A stretch of DNA of 64,000 bases from Talinum fruticosum (GCA_021018815.1 JAITYX010000047.1:2356001-2420000); one strand, 5' to 3'. Shown: positions 1-12,882, counted from the stretch's first letter. Notes: generated from the letters alone by a model not told the origin. Numbers and translations are program-made.

Positions 1-2100
1 GTTGGTCTGGGTTTATTTGGTTAATAAGGGCCAAACTTGTCCTGTCATGGCTCGTTTAGAAGAGTATACTTTTGGCCACAAGTTTCAAGTGGGGATAAGA
101 ATTTATGCAAGTTTGGATGAAGCTCACCGTAAGACACGGTTGTCTTTGTTCGTATTCTAAGAGTAATAGACATCCCTACGATGGCAAGTTTGAGGTGTTT
201 ATCAACAAAGAACTATAAACCAAATTCGCCTTTCGTGCATGCCTCATGACAGGCTTCGTAAATTTGGACAACCATGCAAAACTACCACAAACATTTTATA
301 AACCACTCTATATATTGCTTCTTTCTTGCTCAACAAGAAGTAACCAAGTAGGTTCATTGGTGGCTTTCCTGGTTACGTATCTTGCTTTGCTGCTTTTACT
401 TTTCTTCTCCTGTTACGTTTACATAAGATTACACCAACTCAACAAAATTTTATAAGTATACTAGACTTTTAATGGATTTAATAAAATACCATTTCTATTT
501 AATAAATTAACTGTTGTAGTTATATAGTAGCTATACTTAAGGACTAAGACTTTCACTTGTTACTTAGCCCTTCTTTTTGTAAGGATGTTTGTCGTCACTT
601 AGGTTTTTTTTCTTTTTAATTTCTTATTTATTAAAAGATATTGACGAAGGAAGTAGGCAGATTAAATTCAACTCGCTAGTTATATCCTACAAAGCTTGAC
701 TGCTCTTTAAATTAATAAATCTTTTTCAAAGACTAGTTCGTCGTCGTTTAATGGTGCAAGTGGGAGGATGGATCGTGTCCATTTCAAGTCCAATTTGATC
801 AGCTAATAAATCAGCCTCTTTATTTTACTAATTACATCTCCATACAAATACACTGTATTAATTATGTCTTCACGTAACTGAACGATATTCATACAATGTT
901 TTCTAATATGGAAGAATTTATATTCATTATTTAGTCCATCAAATTAAGTATATTGATTGAAATGGACATTATGTATTGCTTGAGCTGTCTTTTGCTGTTT
1001 TTTTCAATTTTTTGAGGGGTGGTGATTGGTAAGCTAATGTCGGGTATGTACTTAAAATTAATGAACTCACGTAATATCCTCGGTGATTTCATGATTTGCA
1101 TAACTAAAGGAAGCGAGTGGCGAATTCGGGAATTTAAGGAAATAAATTGGGTGAGTGTATGTCTGGAAAAAAAAATAACCAAATGAAATAAAACTAAAAG
1201 GAAGGGATTGGATTTTGAAAAAAAAAAAAAAAAGATTTGAACACTGTACCTTTTCTTCATATTACATAACTTTTCCAACTCATCTACCTACTTTTATTAA
1301 TTACTCTTCTCTATATAAAAATTTTATATTTTTTGGAAGGGGTTCAGTTGATTTCACCGGTGAAAGGAAGTAACAGTGAAAGGAAGTAAAAGGCATTAAA
1401 TGTGAGATATTATGTTCACATTAACTGAGAAGGGCATTATTGTCAATGTGGGTGAGAATTCCGTAGGCAAGGACAAATTATCCATCGCATTATCAGCTCG
1501 CTGAATTTCCAATGCTTTGCTAGTTAATGTCGTGTATACACTTAAAAAGGAGCTCACGTAAATATCATCAGCCGTGGAATTTTCAAGGGTTTGCATTTGT
1601 TGTCCAAATACACACACAGGGATAGATTGGTACTTTAATTTTTCTGCATTTACTTTGAAATATGTAAGTCAACGTCAATAAAAAAAATATGTTTAATTAT
1701 TACGGTGCAATGTGGAAATTGATTAAAAAGACAAGAGCATAGTTGACCGGTAGTCTTTTTCCTTTGATTTATAATAAATAAAAGAGAATTGAACATAGAT
1801 ATATATGGAATTCTAAAAAAATTACTTTTTACTCTCTCCATCTCTCATGTAAATATTACGACACTTTCTCCGTCTGAAAATATATATCGCATTTGAATTT
1901 TCACAAATATTAAGAAACACTGTTTCACTAATCTTTTTATGTATAATATACCAACTATGCCTTACTACTTTGAAAAAACCAGTTGTAAAACTAAATAATT
2001 AAGGGTCTACAAATTTTCTCAGTATTCATTGCTAGCCCAATATCTAAGTATATACTCCACCACAAAATCCTAGATATTTTATGCTTGCCATCGCCTTACC
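1..2100. other. AT-rich intergenic DNA, no gene recognised
   Basis: No reading frame here resembles a known protein. The longest open stretches are below about 115 codons, AT-biased and lack domain motifs. A short direct repeat of about 14 bases (GTGAAAGGAAGTAA) occurs twice near 1360-1390. The stretch near 1868 (TTTCTCCGTCTGAAA) weakly resembles a decayed Stowaway MITE end, but no partner end was found. Confidence 0.6.
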
Positions 2101-3034
2101 ACCACTTTGTCGAAACCCAATTGAGATCCAAGCTAGCAAGTGGGTCAACCTGAGGGTGCCGCTTCCACCATCTCGAAATTTGTTTTTGCATCTTATTTAA
2201 TTTCAGTTCTTTATTTGCTTTTCGTATTGTGGATTGAAGATGTAATGATTTTACTTTTTCACCACCTGCTATAATCTTTATTCTCGCTTTCCTTTTTCAT
2301 TTTTCTTTCTTTTATTGCTTTCTTTATTACTATTCATTTAATTACTTTCCTTTACCACTTTTAAGCATGTTTTGTTTGCCTTTAATTTATGTCTATTGCA
2401 TGTTGTTTGCTTGATTTTCTTAATGTGATTTAAACTCACTTTTTCAATTAGTAGAGGTCGTCTTTTTACGGGCAACATAAATAGTGTCCCTCTTTATTTC
2501 GTTCCTTCACTCTCGAACACCAAGTTATTGGTTTAAGAGCGATGAAGTCCTTTTAAAACCTTTTTTTATTTTGAGTTTTTGTACCAAATTTAGAAAAGTA
2601 TTTTCTATTCATTGTTAGTTTTTAATTTTAAAATTGATCTGGCGACTCCCTTTTCAATCTTCTTATTCTAAAATTGTATCTCGATTTTCTCAAATGGAAA
2701 TTGGTAAAAATTAAGTAACAAACAACCTAAAGCCATCTAGTCGAGGCTCGCCTCGGCGATCGGCGATCTTGGCCGGATGGCCGACACCAAATGGCGACAT
2801 AGGTGGGCTAGCTTTGCGTCGAATTTCTGTTTTCCTTTATGTCTAATGAAGCATCCCGAGACTTCTAAAACCACTTTCGAAAATAAAATGATTGATTAAA
2901 ATCGCCAATCAAACCCTTCTTAATCTCTCTTTCAAAAGCTTTATCATTCACTTGAAAAGCACACCTCGAGTGAAGCCGACATTCGTGGGGAAACCAATCC
3001 ACTTCCCTATGGGCATAGGCTATAGATCCTAAAG
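2100..3034 (+). mobile_element. Possible 3' part of a Ty3/gypsy (Ogre/Tat-like) LTR
   Basis: This stretch lies just upstream of a primer-binding-site-like motif at 3035 and of a gag fossil about 1.8 kb further on, so it may be the LTR of that element. It carries a TCTGGCGACTCCC motif near 2639 and a GC-rich patch at 2735-2790. I could not define the 5' end or find a second LTR, so the boundaries are guesses. The assignment rests on position and on general resemblance to Ogre-type elements, not on a matched LTR pair. Confidence 0.3.
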
Positions 3035-3053
3035 TGGTGACTCTGCTGGGGAC
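3035..3053 (+). other. Primer-binding-site-like motif (tRNA-Arg type)
   Basis: The sequence TGGTGACTCTGCTGGGGAC is close to the primer-binding site I associate with Ogre/Tat retrotransposons, which are thought to be primed by tRNA-Arg. It starts with the canonical TGG and sits between a putative LTR and a degenerate gag on the same strand. The match is from memory and one LTR is missing, so it is tentative. Confidence 0.4.
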
Positions 3054-3587
3054 ACTTATTAAGAGGGTAAGATTTGAAAGTTCAATTTGTGAGTCTTTAT
3101 CATGTTTGCGTTAGACATTTTGCATTATTTTAGGCAACCTTGAGCATAGTTGCTTTTTTGGACCTATAAGCTTTAACACTTAAGAACCTTTTTCAGAGAG
3201 TTCGAATCATTATCTTGGTAGGTCCACTCGACTGAGGTTTGATTACTCTCCACTCATAGCAAGCTCTCTTGATCCCTGATTGAGAGAGCATTGATAATTC
3301 AGTCCCACTATGCATCCCATAGGAGACAAAATTTTCAGACTATGAGCCACCATCTTTATCCTACCTAGAATTACCTTGTGGACATAAAACCTTGGCAGTT
3401 TAGGTTGTACATGTTTTCATTTGCATGCTTGAATAAGTGTTGATACTTTTAGCATTTAACCCTCTTTTTGTGAACATCTAGCTTAGTAGATTAGGCACTT
3501 TCAGACTGTCAAATAATCCTTGTATGGGTGTAAATAAATAAAACATAATTATAAACCTCCTTAAGTTGGTACATTTTTTTTGTGAAT

Positions 3588-4025
3588 TTTAGCCAAAGTC
3601 AATTTTTCCTTCCTTTTCCTTTTAGGTTGGTCCATATTTGCACTTTCCAAGTCAAAAGCTGGTCCATTCCTTCCTTTCCCAGTCTCGGTCAAAAAATAAA
3701 AAATGGACAAAATCCGAACGTGCCCTAGGTCGGCGCCGACCCGCCTCGTCCTCCTCAAGTCGGGTCTTGCCTCCGAGACCCATTTTTGTCTAGTCAATTT
3801 TGGTCCATTCTAAATTCCGCATTTGTTTCGTGTTAGCCAAATAAAATTCATTTCATTTTAGGTGAGTCCCTTTCTTTATTTTTGTATTAGCCAAATAAAA
3901 TTCATCTCAATTAAGCCGAGTCTGTTTTTGCATTAGCCAAATAAAATTCACTTCAATTAAGGTGAATTCATTTTTGTATTTCTTTCTTATTTAGGTCAAT
4001 CCATATTTGCATGCTTAGCCAAAAT
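3588..4025 (+). repeat. Imperfect tandem array with TTAGCCAAATAAAATTCA core
   Basis: Copies of the TTAGCCAAATAAAATTCA core start at about 3833, 3887 and 3933, with a weaker copy at 4015 and a diverged relative at 3589. Spacing is 46 to 82 bases for the clear copies. Each is followed by a T-rich segment ending in TTTAGG or AATTAAGG-like sequence. The array lies between the primer-site-like motif and the gag fossil, a usual place for tandem repeats in large Ty3/gypsy leaders. Confidence 0.7.
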
Positions 4026-4866
4026 AGAAATGCGTATATCTTTAAGGATCATCTTTTTGCATTTCGGTCGGTTCGCATATTTATGTGCATCCGAAAATAA
4101 AAGATCATATCATTTTTTCTTAGGGATCGGTTGTCTTCTCGGATGAAGCACTTAAGCCCCATCTCCCTAAAATTTTCCACGAGCCAATCCCAAACACCTA
4201 GACTTTTTTGGGACACATGATAAGGAATCCTACTAAATCCTGGTATGAAGAGGTTAGAGAATAAGAAGTCTACTTCAACATCGACATGTACCTCACCAAT
4301 ACATCCAACACTTTTATTGGTAATGCCGATAAGTCGCCCACAAACAGCACGAAAAGTGCGACCCTTCTCCAAAAATGGTCGATGAATAAAAGCAAACCCC
4401 CATCACGACCTTGTCCAAAGATTCTACTACAAAAATAGAAATTAAAATTGAGGCCCAGGATAAAAAAATATAAAGTCAATATATGAAACCTTTGATCTTA
4501 TACTCCAAACCCTCAATAACAACACTAACGAAGCAAGAAAAGACAAAGAGGAAATAGACCCTCAACCAGAACCTTTACTTAAGCCTCATCCGATCCATGA
4601 ATAGATCGAATAGAGAAGCTATTGTGTGAATCTTCAATGTTCAATGACTACTAGTTAGCCTAGGGATTCACTTCAATTCCTAAAGGCAAATTGCTCCCAA
4701 AATTCATCATGCCCGACATTAGGTTCCATGGATTGAAGACCTTCACCACCATGTGAGACACTTTGTAGGGACAATGACTTTAAAGAATGTATCGGAGGAC
4801 ACATACCATGTTATCTCGCCCATGGATGTTTAAAAAACGTTATGAAGTGGTATAATGTCTGTTAAC

Positions 4867-7800
4867 CCATGGAAGGTCACAAGCTGGTAGGATCTTTGCA
4901 GGGAATTCTTACATAAATACTCCTACAATATCGTCGGTCACTCTCCGAGACCTAGAACCGATCAAGCGAGGAGACAAGGACAGATTCACCGACTTCCTCA
5001 CTCGTTGGAGCGCAAAGGCCGCCCATATGGCATATCGACCCTTTGGAAAGGATCGAGTTAAGATTATCATCAAAAACCCGAAACTCGCTTATCATTATGT
5101 AACGCCCCGAGTTACCATTACTTAATAATTCCCTAATTCGAGAATATTAGGTAAGGTTGCAGCGGAAGTTAACGATCGAAGGTGTTACGCCGCCCTAACA
5201 AAAGGACAAGGCCGAATTAAAATACCATAATAAAGCTGTGTCCAGTGATCATGCCTCGGCTACGTCACGAGGTGTCATCCCGACTACTTAAGTAACCAAT
5301 CCCAAGCACGGTTACATTACCTATTTACAAACATTAGTGACCATTACAACGATCTGCAATAGGAAATGCGCAATACTTAATTACAACCCGAAGTCAAACC
5401 CAAAATTAGCGTGGACGAGAATCACTGTGAGCATCTAATCCCGCACGGGACAATGATAATGGAATATCCAGCTAAGTCCTGCTCCCGTCAGGCTTCTTAT
5501 GCAATGGGTTGTTCACCGATGCTTTTCCTAAAAACAAAACATCAAAATAATTCGAAAAATGAGTTAAAACTCAGTACGAACATTCTCGCACGATTAAATA
5601 AATCGAAACACATTGATTGAGTGCGCGCATTTCAATTCATTTTAGTTTGAAATCGGGGAGAGAATATAATTAAAACTTGCTTGCCGGTTATTATCCGAAA
5701 GTGGAACCCCTTGATAATTGATACGATCTTAGTAAGGTGCACACCTCCCGGCCGACCGAGAACCCGAGTTGAAGCCGCGCGGGTTGGGCATAAGCCCCGA
5801 TGATTGATAATTGATGGGCATAAGCCCCGATAATTGATGATTGGGCGGGGAACACTTGATTAGGTGGCAAAACTTGATTTGCAAATGATTCATTATTAAT
5901 TATATGTATGAGAAATGTTGAGATTTGATGAACCATGTGAGTTTTCGAAAGGTACGGACAATGAACGTACTCGAACCGAGGATGTTTGCTTTCTCCCCTT
6001 TTTATGAAAATTTAAGTTACTAGCTTTCCAGCAACCGAAGTGGCCTCGGTTACGTTTCAAATAGATTTCCCTTGTTAATAATGTTTTTCTTGAGTTTTAA
6101 CACTTGAATTCGTATAATCGTTGGTAATTTGATTTATTTTCTTTAATTGTTAAGTAATAGATTAAACTAAGATTTTTGTTACTCAACTCCCTTGCGCTAA
6201 TTCTGTTTAGATCTTAATTGAGCATGTACTCATTAAAGTAGTCGACTAGATCCAGCAATGATATTCTCACGATGTAATGCGTTACGGACTCAAACCAAGA
6301 GAATGAAAACCCACATCTACATGTATATATGTACTTATGCATGTGTACAAGTACCTAAACACTTCGTAGTTAATATTGTTATTATTATCATTGTCATTGT
6401 TATTATTAGATGCAACTAATTTGATTAATTTGCCAAGCCCAACTTATCTTTCGATCCTTATTCCTAACGTAATTTCTTTATTTCTCACTTCATCGAATTC
6501 AAACCCATAGCTAAGTGATTACTTAATCTACCAATGTCTTTCCATATGGAGACTTCACAATTAACCAAATTGCTCAAGGTTCATGCATATACCAACTTAA
6601 GGTCATGAGCGTTACTCTCACCACAAAATTCACATTCGCAATCACAATTAGGCATGCTTAATATTTGAGCTATTTTCTCAAACCTCTGCAATTACACATT
6701 AGCTAGTTCAACCTATGAATATACTCGCCCTACGTTTGCTCAATATAGTCATTGTCCAAAATCTCTGAATCCATCCAATTACTCAATTACATAACCAAAC
6801 ATCCCTAATTTCGTTCTCTACATTATAATTTCCTAAAAGAAATTACATTTATACAAAATTAATCCATTAACTACCACATCTTCATCATCCATTCCAATCC
6901 GAAATTTCCCAAATAAATCCTCAAATTTCCTCAACAACGTATTTCTAAATCATACTTTTCAATTTAAAATTACAATTACTTAAATAAGGAATTTGATAGC
7001 TTAGGGTTTAACGTTTACCTTCAAATTCGGAAAGGAGCGATCGAGGAGGACGAGCGAGGAGTGGCGGTAGACGGCGGCTGCACCGGCAACCACCGGCGAG
7101 GCGGCGACGAACACCGCGGCCGCTGCGGCTGGGATTGGCTGACAAGTGGCCCGCGGCGGGGAATCGGGAGCAGGGGAGCAGGCGTGAACGAGAGGAGAAA
7201 GAAGATAGCGAGCGCGGCAGAGGGAGAAGGGAGGGAGAGCGAAGGCCGGCGTCGGTTCTCCGGCCGGCGTCGGTCACGCCGGTGGTCGGGGAGCCGCTGC
7301 GAGGAGGGGGAAGCAAAGGAACGGGAAGAGCAGGGGAAGGAAGCAAGTGAAGAATTGAGACCGAGCTTGCCCGCTTATTTCGATCTTAACCGCCTTTCTC
7401 TTCTTTTTTTTTTTCCCAATTCCAGATTATTCTATGTCCGGATTTTTCCTAAAAAAATCCAGACTTATTTATTTCATTCTTACCTTTATTTTTATATGTT
7501 TATCTATATTTATTTATATATTTATTTATTTATTTATTATTATCATTATTGTTACTTTTTAGTTTTATTTTAGTAATGATGTTCACAAATTATAACCTTA
7601 TTATGGGGTTTTATTAGGGCCACTTCGTTGCCTTAGCCGCTTAACACGTATATAAAAGTAATTTAAATGTGAAATATTGAATCGAAGTGCACGCGCTCAA
7701 TCATATGAATCTTGTAATTAATGAATTAATAAAATAAACAATTTGGTTTAGGGTCGGGTTGTTACACATTAGCACTTGAAGATATTGCCTTTCATGGACT

Positions 7801-7925
7801 TCAAAACACTCCAAGATACTTGCCATGCTTATAGAAGAGGACCGGACAACCACAAAAGCTACGACCAACTAAAACATCATCCAATGAGTTCACCACTCAT
7901 CAACGATGCTAATAAAGCGTGAATT
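4867..7925 (+). pseudogene. Ty3/gypsy gag fossil split by a solo LTR
   Basis: Two blocks, about 4867-5097 and 7772-7925, read on the + strand as one retrotransposon gag domain. The first contains the FTDFLTRW motif followed by AKAA and MAYRP, typical of plant gypsy gag. The second continues with FMDFKTLQDTC. The blocks are in phase across the inserted element when one target duplication is discounted. The gene is dead: it has stop codons (one near 4888, one at the insertion point) and a frameshift just before LRDLE near 4940. No protease, reverse transcriptase or integrase follows, so the element is truncated. Gag would have formed the virus-like particle; no function is expected now. Confidence 0.75.
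5098..7766 (-). mobile_element. Solo LTR, 2669 bp, with 5-bp target duplication CATTA
   Basis: The unit begins TGTAACGCCCC and ends GGTTGTTACA, giving TG...CA termini with TGTAAC/GTTACA inverted ends. It is flanked on both sides by CATTA (5093-5097 and 7767-7771). It interrupts the gag fossil exactly, and no internal retroelement genes are visible, so it is best read as a solo LTR. The - orientation is preferred: that strand runs TGTAACAACCC to CGGGGCGTTACA, a common plant gypsy LTR pattern, and has a C-rich leader-like patch (7010-7370). Open frames in that patch are compositional, not proteins. It must be younger than the gag copy it interrupts. Confidence 0.85.
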
Positions 7926-7929
7926 TCCT

Positions 7930-9190
7930 TATTTTATATCTCATCCTTGGTCTATTTTCTTTTCCTTTTCCAAAAAACAACCAAATTAATATTATCTTTT
8001 ACACTACAAAGGCATGATTTTCACTATAGCGGATACATAGGAAGCCCATGACATCCGGCCCTAATCCCAAACTTATTCTAATTCCAAATTTCCAATTCCC
8101 GTTTCCAATTTCCAATTCCGTTTCCAGTTTCCAATTCCCAAAAATCAAATCCACTTTGCTACCTAGAAGAGAAAAATCAATCGAGAAGCACTCCATTCTA
8201 ATACGACACCTGAACTGTCATTAATAGTACATTGTAGTTCAAACAACCCTTTTTTTTTTCATTAGGCTCTACTTTGAGGAGAGGGGCTAAAGTGCAATTT
8301 TTCTTTATCTTTTTTAAAAATTTTTCGCAACATATTAATAAAAGAATGCATTTGTTCTTATAATAGAGTCTTGCATTTATCTCCTTTGCATGAGTCAAAA
8401 TCTTAAAAATACAAAGCACCCTACATAAATTATTTAATCAATATCATCCATCAAATCAGCATCAAGAAGGCCATTGGCATCGTCACCTTCAAAAAATTCA
8501 ACCAAGAAAGTCAAAGTTCGCCGACTCTCGACACCGAGAAGAACTAGACCTAGGAACCCAAGAAGAACATGGGGGCTCGTAGTAAAAAAGGATCATACCG
8601 ATGGGGAAGGCGATTAGTTGAGCTAAGGTGACAGTTTGTTTCCTGGCTGGGATATCATAAGCCTTGATCGAACACTAAGTTGAGGCAAATAAAACTTAGA
8701 TGACTCTTCAAGCCCGGTCACTTCTCGAAGTAGCCGGAGTTTTCCATCAAAGGACCAAGGCCCCTCATCCAGCACATAGTTTTTGTCGGCACTAGAGAAG
8801 AATTGAAAAGCGAATAGATTGGTATCTAGGTCTTAAATCAAGACACCCTTCTCCGACACAAACCTATAGAGAGGCCGATGTGGCAACCAAGAACCCTATG
8901 ATGGCTTCGAGGATAAAGACTCTCACGTCAAGGGCTAACCCTACGACGGCGAGAGAGAAGGGCTTTTTGCCAAAGATTGTTAGTAATGGTAAAGTACCTC
9001 ATATTTTAAATATGGAGATATTTTTATAAATCTACTTCTAGAATTTTCTTTAGAAGTTAAATATGAGAACACTTCTTGCACTTGCATTATGAAATCAAAC
9101 ACAAAAAACCCACGTTAAAAAATACTCCATAGTCCCAATGTCATTTCTACTATTGCCCAGTTCCATTGATTCCTTCACTCTTGTTTTATC
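7930..9190. other. Intergenic DNA without recognisable gene
   Basis: I see no coding region here. The one structured stretch is a short run of TTTCCAATTCC units near 8085-8140. The part at 8440-8990 is less AT-rich than its surroundings and could be decayed retroelement sequence, but no domain motif supports that. Confidence 0.5.
8085..8140. repeat. Short tandem repeat of TTTCCAATTCC units
   Basis: About five imperfect copies of an 11-12 base unit (TTTCCAATTCC, TTTCCAGTTTCC) follow each other directly. Confidence 0.7.
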
Positions 9191-9204
9191 ATATTCATTA
9201 TGAG

Positions 9205-9990
9205 ACCCGACAATCGGGTCATTCGGTTCGAGTTCGGTTCAGGTTAAGTTTGATTCGAGCCAACTTCGGGTGGATCTCGTTCGGGTTGGGTTCGATTTCG
9301 GTTCGGGTAAACTTCGAGTCAATCTCGTTCAGGTCGGGTTCGGTTTCGGTTTAGGTCAAGCTAACTTTGGTTCGGGTCGATCTCGTTTGGGTGGGGTTCG
9401 GGTTCGGTTCAGGTTAATTTCGGATCGGGTCAACTTCGAGTGAAGTTAATTTGGGTCATTTTCGGTTCGAGGTTGGTTAATATCGGTTCGGTATGTTTCA
9501 GGGATGATTTCGGGTATGGTTTAGCGAACCATATAGAATATTATCGAGTCCACCACCATCCATTGGTATGGATTCGCTTGAATAAGATTTGAGTTCGATC
9601 AAAATAGTACCACTACAAGTACAAAAATGCATCCTAAGAAACCTACTAAAAATATTAAAAAAATTGCAGAGACCCATCTAATATGGGTTGGGTCAAACTT
9701 GGACTTGAGTCGGTTGGAGTTCATTTTATTCGTGTTGAATCGGTTTGAGTCCGATTCGGTTCGGGTCTTAATCGGGTCAATTATATTTCGAGTCAATTCG
9801 ATTACGAATCGACTCATTTCGGTTCAGTCCGAATTTGGTTCATTAGATTTTGGGTTGATTTGGTTTCAAGTTGGTTCACTTTCGGGTTTCGGGGCAAAAT
9901 CGGTTGAACTCTTTCGTATGTCGGTTCGGTTTGGGTTTCGGGTCGTTCGGTTCAACCCGTTCGGTTCGAGTCAATTTTCCAGGTCTATTC
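9205..9990. repeat. CGGGTT/CGGTTC low-complexity block
   Basis: Two long runs (about 9205-9530 and 9680-9985) consist of degenerate GGTTCGGGTT, CGGTTTCGG and TCGGGTCAA units. Frames through them encode only repetitive S/F/R/G/V-rich peptides. Related sequence forms the ends of the hAT-type MITEs at 29200 and 43957, so this block may be a decayed or amplified transposon end, but no inverted termini or target duplications were found. Confidence 0.65.
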
Positions 9991-10029
9991 ACCATGGAAG
10001 CATACTCAAGTAGAGTTGTCAAGTGAGAT

Positions 10030-10205
10030 GTTAGATGTCAAGTATGGGGTATGAAGGTAGGTAGGTAGCCAATACCTTTTTGAGCAAGATTTGATTGTTT
10101 TTCTTTTTGGTTGTACTCCGTGTGTATAAACGGCACATACAGATGCAACTATAGGGTGATAAAATATGGTATAAGATGTCAAGTATGGGAGTATGAAGGT
10201 AGCCA
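10030..10205. repeat. Direct repeat with GATGTCAAGTATGGG core
   Basis: The block GATGTCAAGTATGGG(G)TATGAAGGTAG occurs near 10034 and again, slightly altered, near 10176. The second copy lacks the extra GTAGGTAG of the first. It is a simple local duplication of non-coding DNA. Confidence 0.6.
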
Positions 10206-10209
10206 TCAT

Positions 10210-12408
10210 ATTTTTGAGTGAGATGTAAATTGGGTGGGCATTAGATGATGGAGAATTTTGCACAAAAGAAAAGAAAAAAAATACAATTATAGGGTCGTAT
10301 TTTACTAATATCATCTGCAAACTCGTCTTTTTACTTTAATTTCTCTCTCCTTTTTAAAAAAGCTTATTTGATGATATATATGGGTGGAATAAGGAAGTGC
10401 AAGAGATGTAATGAAGGAAAACAACTAACAAAGCACTTCTGTACTGAAAGAAGTCCATTGAAGCCCCATTTCTTTTGCCCTTTTTTTTATATAATTCCTA
10501 AGTGAAAGACATTTTGGAAAATTTAATGTTTTAGAAAGTGAATATTCATTTTGAAACATTCTAAAATGGAATAGTCGACATTTATTTAGGATGGAGAGAG
10601 TAATTATTATAAGATGGCAGGTAATAAAATTGTCACTCTATTTTTTGACCAATTAATTGCAATTTTTTAAAGAACAAACAACAACGGATGTTTTACCTAT
10701 TAATTGAATCAAATAGTAAAAAATTTTAATTTACATATTTTTGTTCAACCTTAATGTTTCTTTCGTTTGATTTTTTTATCTTTAGAAACCAAACAAGTCA
10801 TAAAAGTCCGTAATAACAATGGAACATAATACTACATATTGAATCTTATAGCCCCATACACTATTAAGAAATTTTAGGCCGTGCCAAGCAAACATTAATC
10901 AAATTGAAACATAGGTATGCCTTCATGACATTCATATTAACTACTTTGAGACCTGGACTCTTTTTTTTTTTTTTTTAACTTCAACTTACACACTTGCAAC
11001 TTCTTATATAATTTTTTATAACTACTTACAACTTTGTAATGTTTGACGGCTCTTTACAGTTAAAAAAATCAAGATCTTAATTCACTTATTTCTATTGACC
11101 AACAAATAAATTAGTTAGGATATGTATTTTTGTTGATTTCGGTTAATTGTAGGCGTAGCAATCGACATAAATCAATGATGAATAAAACTATTAACTAAGG
11201 TGAACATGTCGTTGACTATATCATTCTATTCTCAGGGACTTTACTAAGGATCATAAACATTTTGTTTAGGTCCTTAGACTTTCACACAAATCACCATGAG
11301 TGAGAAGATGAAGAGGCAACACGCCAAGATACTTTCGTCGTCCTTTTCTTGTCTAGTCGAAGCACCAAATTCGATATCGACATGTCTTGAGTTAGAGCTT
11401 GTAAGCTACAAACTATATCATCCACATCCACCAGTTTTGAGATAGCGTGGACTTTAACTCCAGTAGTAGTGGTGTCGGATTCGTGCTAATCTTCTATCAA
11501 TTTATATGTGGTATGATTAATTGCGTTAGTATCACGTATTTACTCTTACTTTGGAGACATGGAGTCGTTTGATTTTCTTGTTGCTATGACTTATTGGTTT
11601 GTAAGATACTTGCAAGATTAACTTGCGACCGACAAGACTTAACATGTTGCTTATTCCATATTTAGGACGACAGTGTTAAAAAAATAGAGGTTTATCAATG
11701 GTGGGGAGGAGAAAAAGGAAAGTTGTGTCATGCTATAACCACTTAAAGCGATTTCAGCACGATTTGGGTGAAAGTCAAGACCAGACTCCTCATCCGAATG
11801 AAATAAAAAGAAAAAAAGCGATGTAGCAAGAATTGGTCAAAGAGAGCTGGGGAAAGATCGTTCCATAGGCTTGTTCTCTCGGGCTTAGCGGTGGGTAGAG
11901 TGTTTCGATTTTAAGTTTCTTTTAATGCTCTTTCAAATTTACATTATTTTTAAGAAGCTTTCGAAAAAGCTTTTCAACGCGAACCAAGCCACTTCAAAGA
12001 ACAAAGGTATGTGGAATGTCAATTGAAGTCGGCAAGCACAATAAAAGGAATCAACATAGGGAGTTAGCTTAGCGTTTAACGAAGGCACTCACCTCCACCG
12101 CCGAAGGAAAGGGCTTCCATGACAATGAGGTCCTTCTTGAATGGGCTTAGGCTTGAATGACTTTGCTTGCTTTTGGTAGGGTAGGGCGGTTAGAGGTCTA
12201 ATCGAAGACCAATAGCAAACAATAACTTGAATTTTCACTTTATGAAATTCTTTTGCTTTGCCGAGAGTTCATTCTTTTCAGTGTCTGAAGTCATAGTCAA
12301 GTTCAGTAAGAAATTGGATAGATAGAGAGTCCACGACTTTGCTTCTATCCTATATCTGAAAGCAGGGATGCAAATCGAAGAAGTTCATTCACCAAGGTTA
12401 ACACTAAG
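10210..12408. other. Intergenic DNA; part resembles organellar sequence
   Basis: No nuclear gene is visible. From about 11690 the composition becomes less AT-rich, and the style (runs such as GAAGCTTTCGAAAAAGCTT, no coding bias) is reminiscent of plant mitochondrial non-coding DNA. This is an impression only; no mitochondrial gene was recognised. Confidence 0.35.
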
Positions 12409-12413
12409 CCTTC

Positions 12414-12882
12414 TGTTGGGCTCTGTCCCAAATTCCATTGTGGAAAATATCATTTCATCTTGGACTCTAAGTAGCTAATTGCGACTAAAAACCTTATAGG
12501 ATTTCTTAGAGGTTTCCTATATATACTACTTTGTTGTACCTAGTTAGATGTGACACGTGGCATAACCAATATGTGTCTCTTAGCACCGCTTAGGGTTATC
12601 TTTTATATTCCAAGTACCTAGATTGAGAGAGTCTTTGAGAGTTTTTCTCTTTACATTGATCTTACTGAACTCATCGTCCCGAAGATTGTACCGTGTATTC
12701 ACTCATCGTGTTATAGTGGATTATATTATTGTCGCTCGTGGTTTTTCCCAAATTTGGATTTTCCATGTAAAACTTGTGCCTGTCACCTTATTTATTAGTT
12801 GTTGATTGTTTTACCAACTTCCTTACATGCTAAATCAAAGTACCCTTTTCACTTCCGCTTCCTATTGAATTCGATCCTAACA
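12414..12882 (+). mobile_element. Solo LTR, 469 bp, with 5-bp target duplication CCTTC
   Basis: The unit starts TGTTGGGC and ends GATCCTAACA, giving TG...CA termini with near-inverted TGTTGG/CCTAACA ends. It is flanked by CCTTC at 12409-12413 and 12883-12887. Size, termini and the late GTGGTTTTTCCC...TTTTCCATGTAAAA stretch are typical of Ty1/copia LTRs. No internal domain or second LTR lies alongside, so it is a solo LTR. A 60-codon open frame at 12623 is part of the LTR and is not a gene. Confidence 0.85.

Noticed and set aside
7008..7573. Overlapping open frames of up to 170 codons in a GC-rich region
   Set aside because: They overlap in several frames on both strands, have biased Arg/Gly/Ser composition and lie inside the solo LTR; this is a composition effect.
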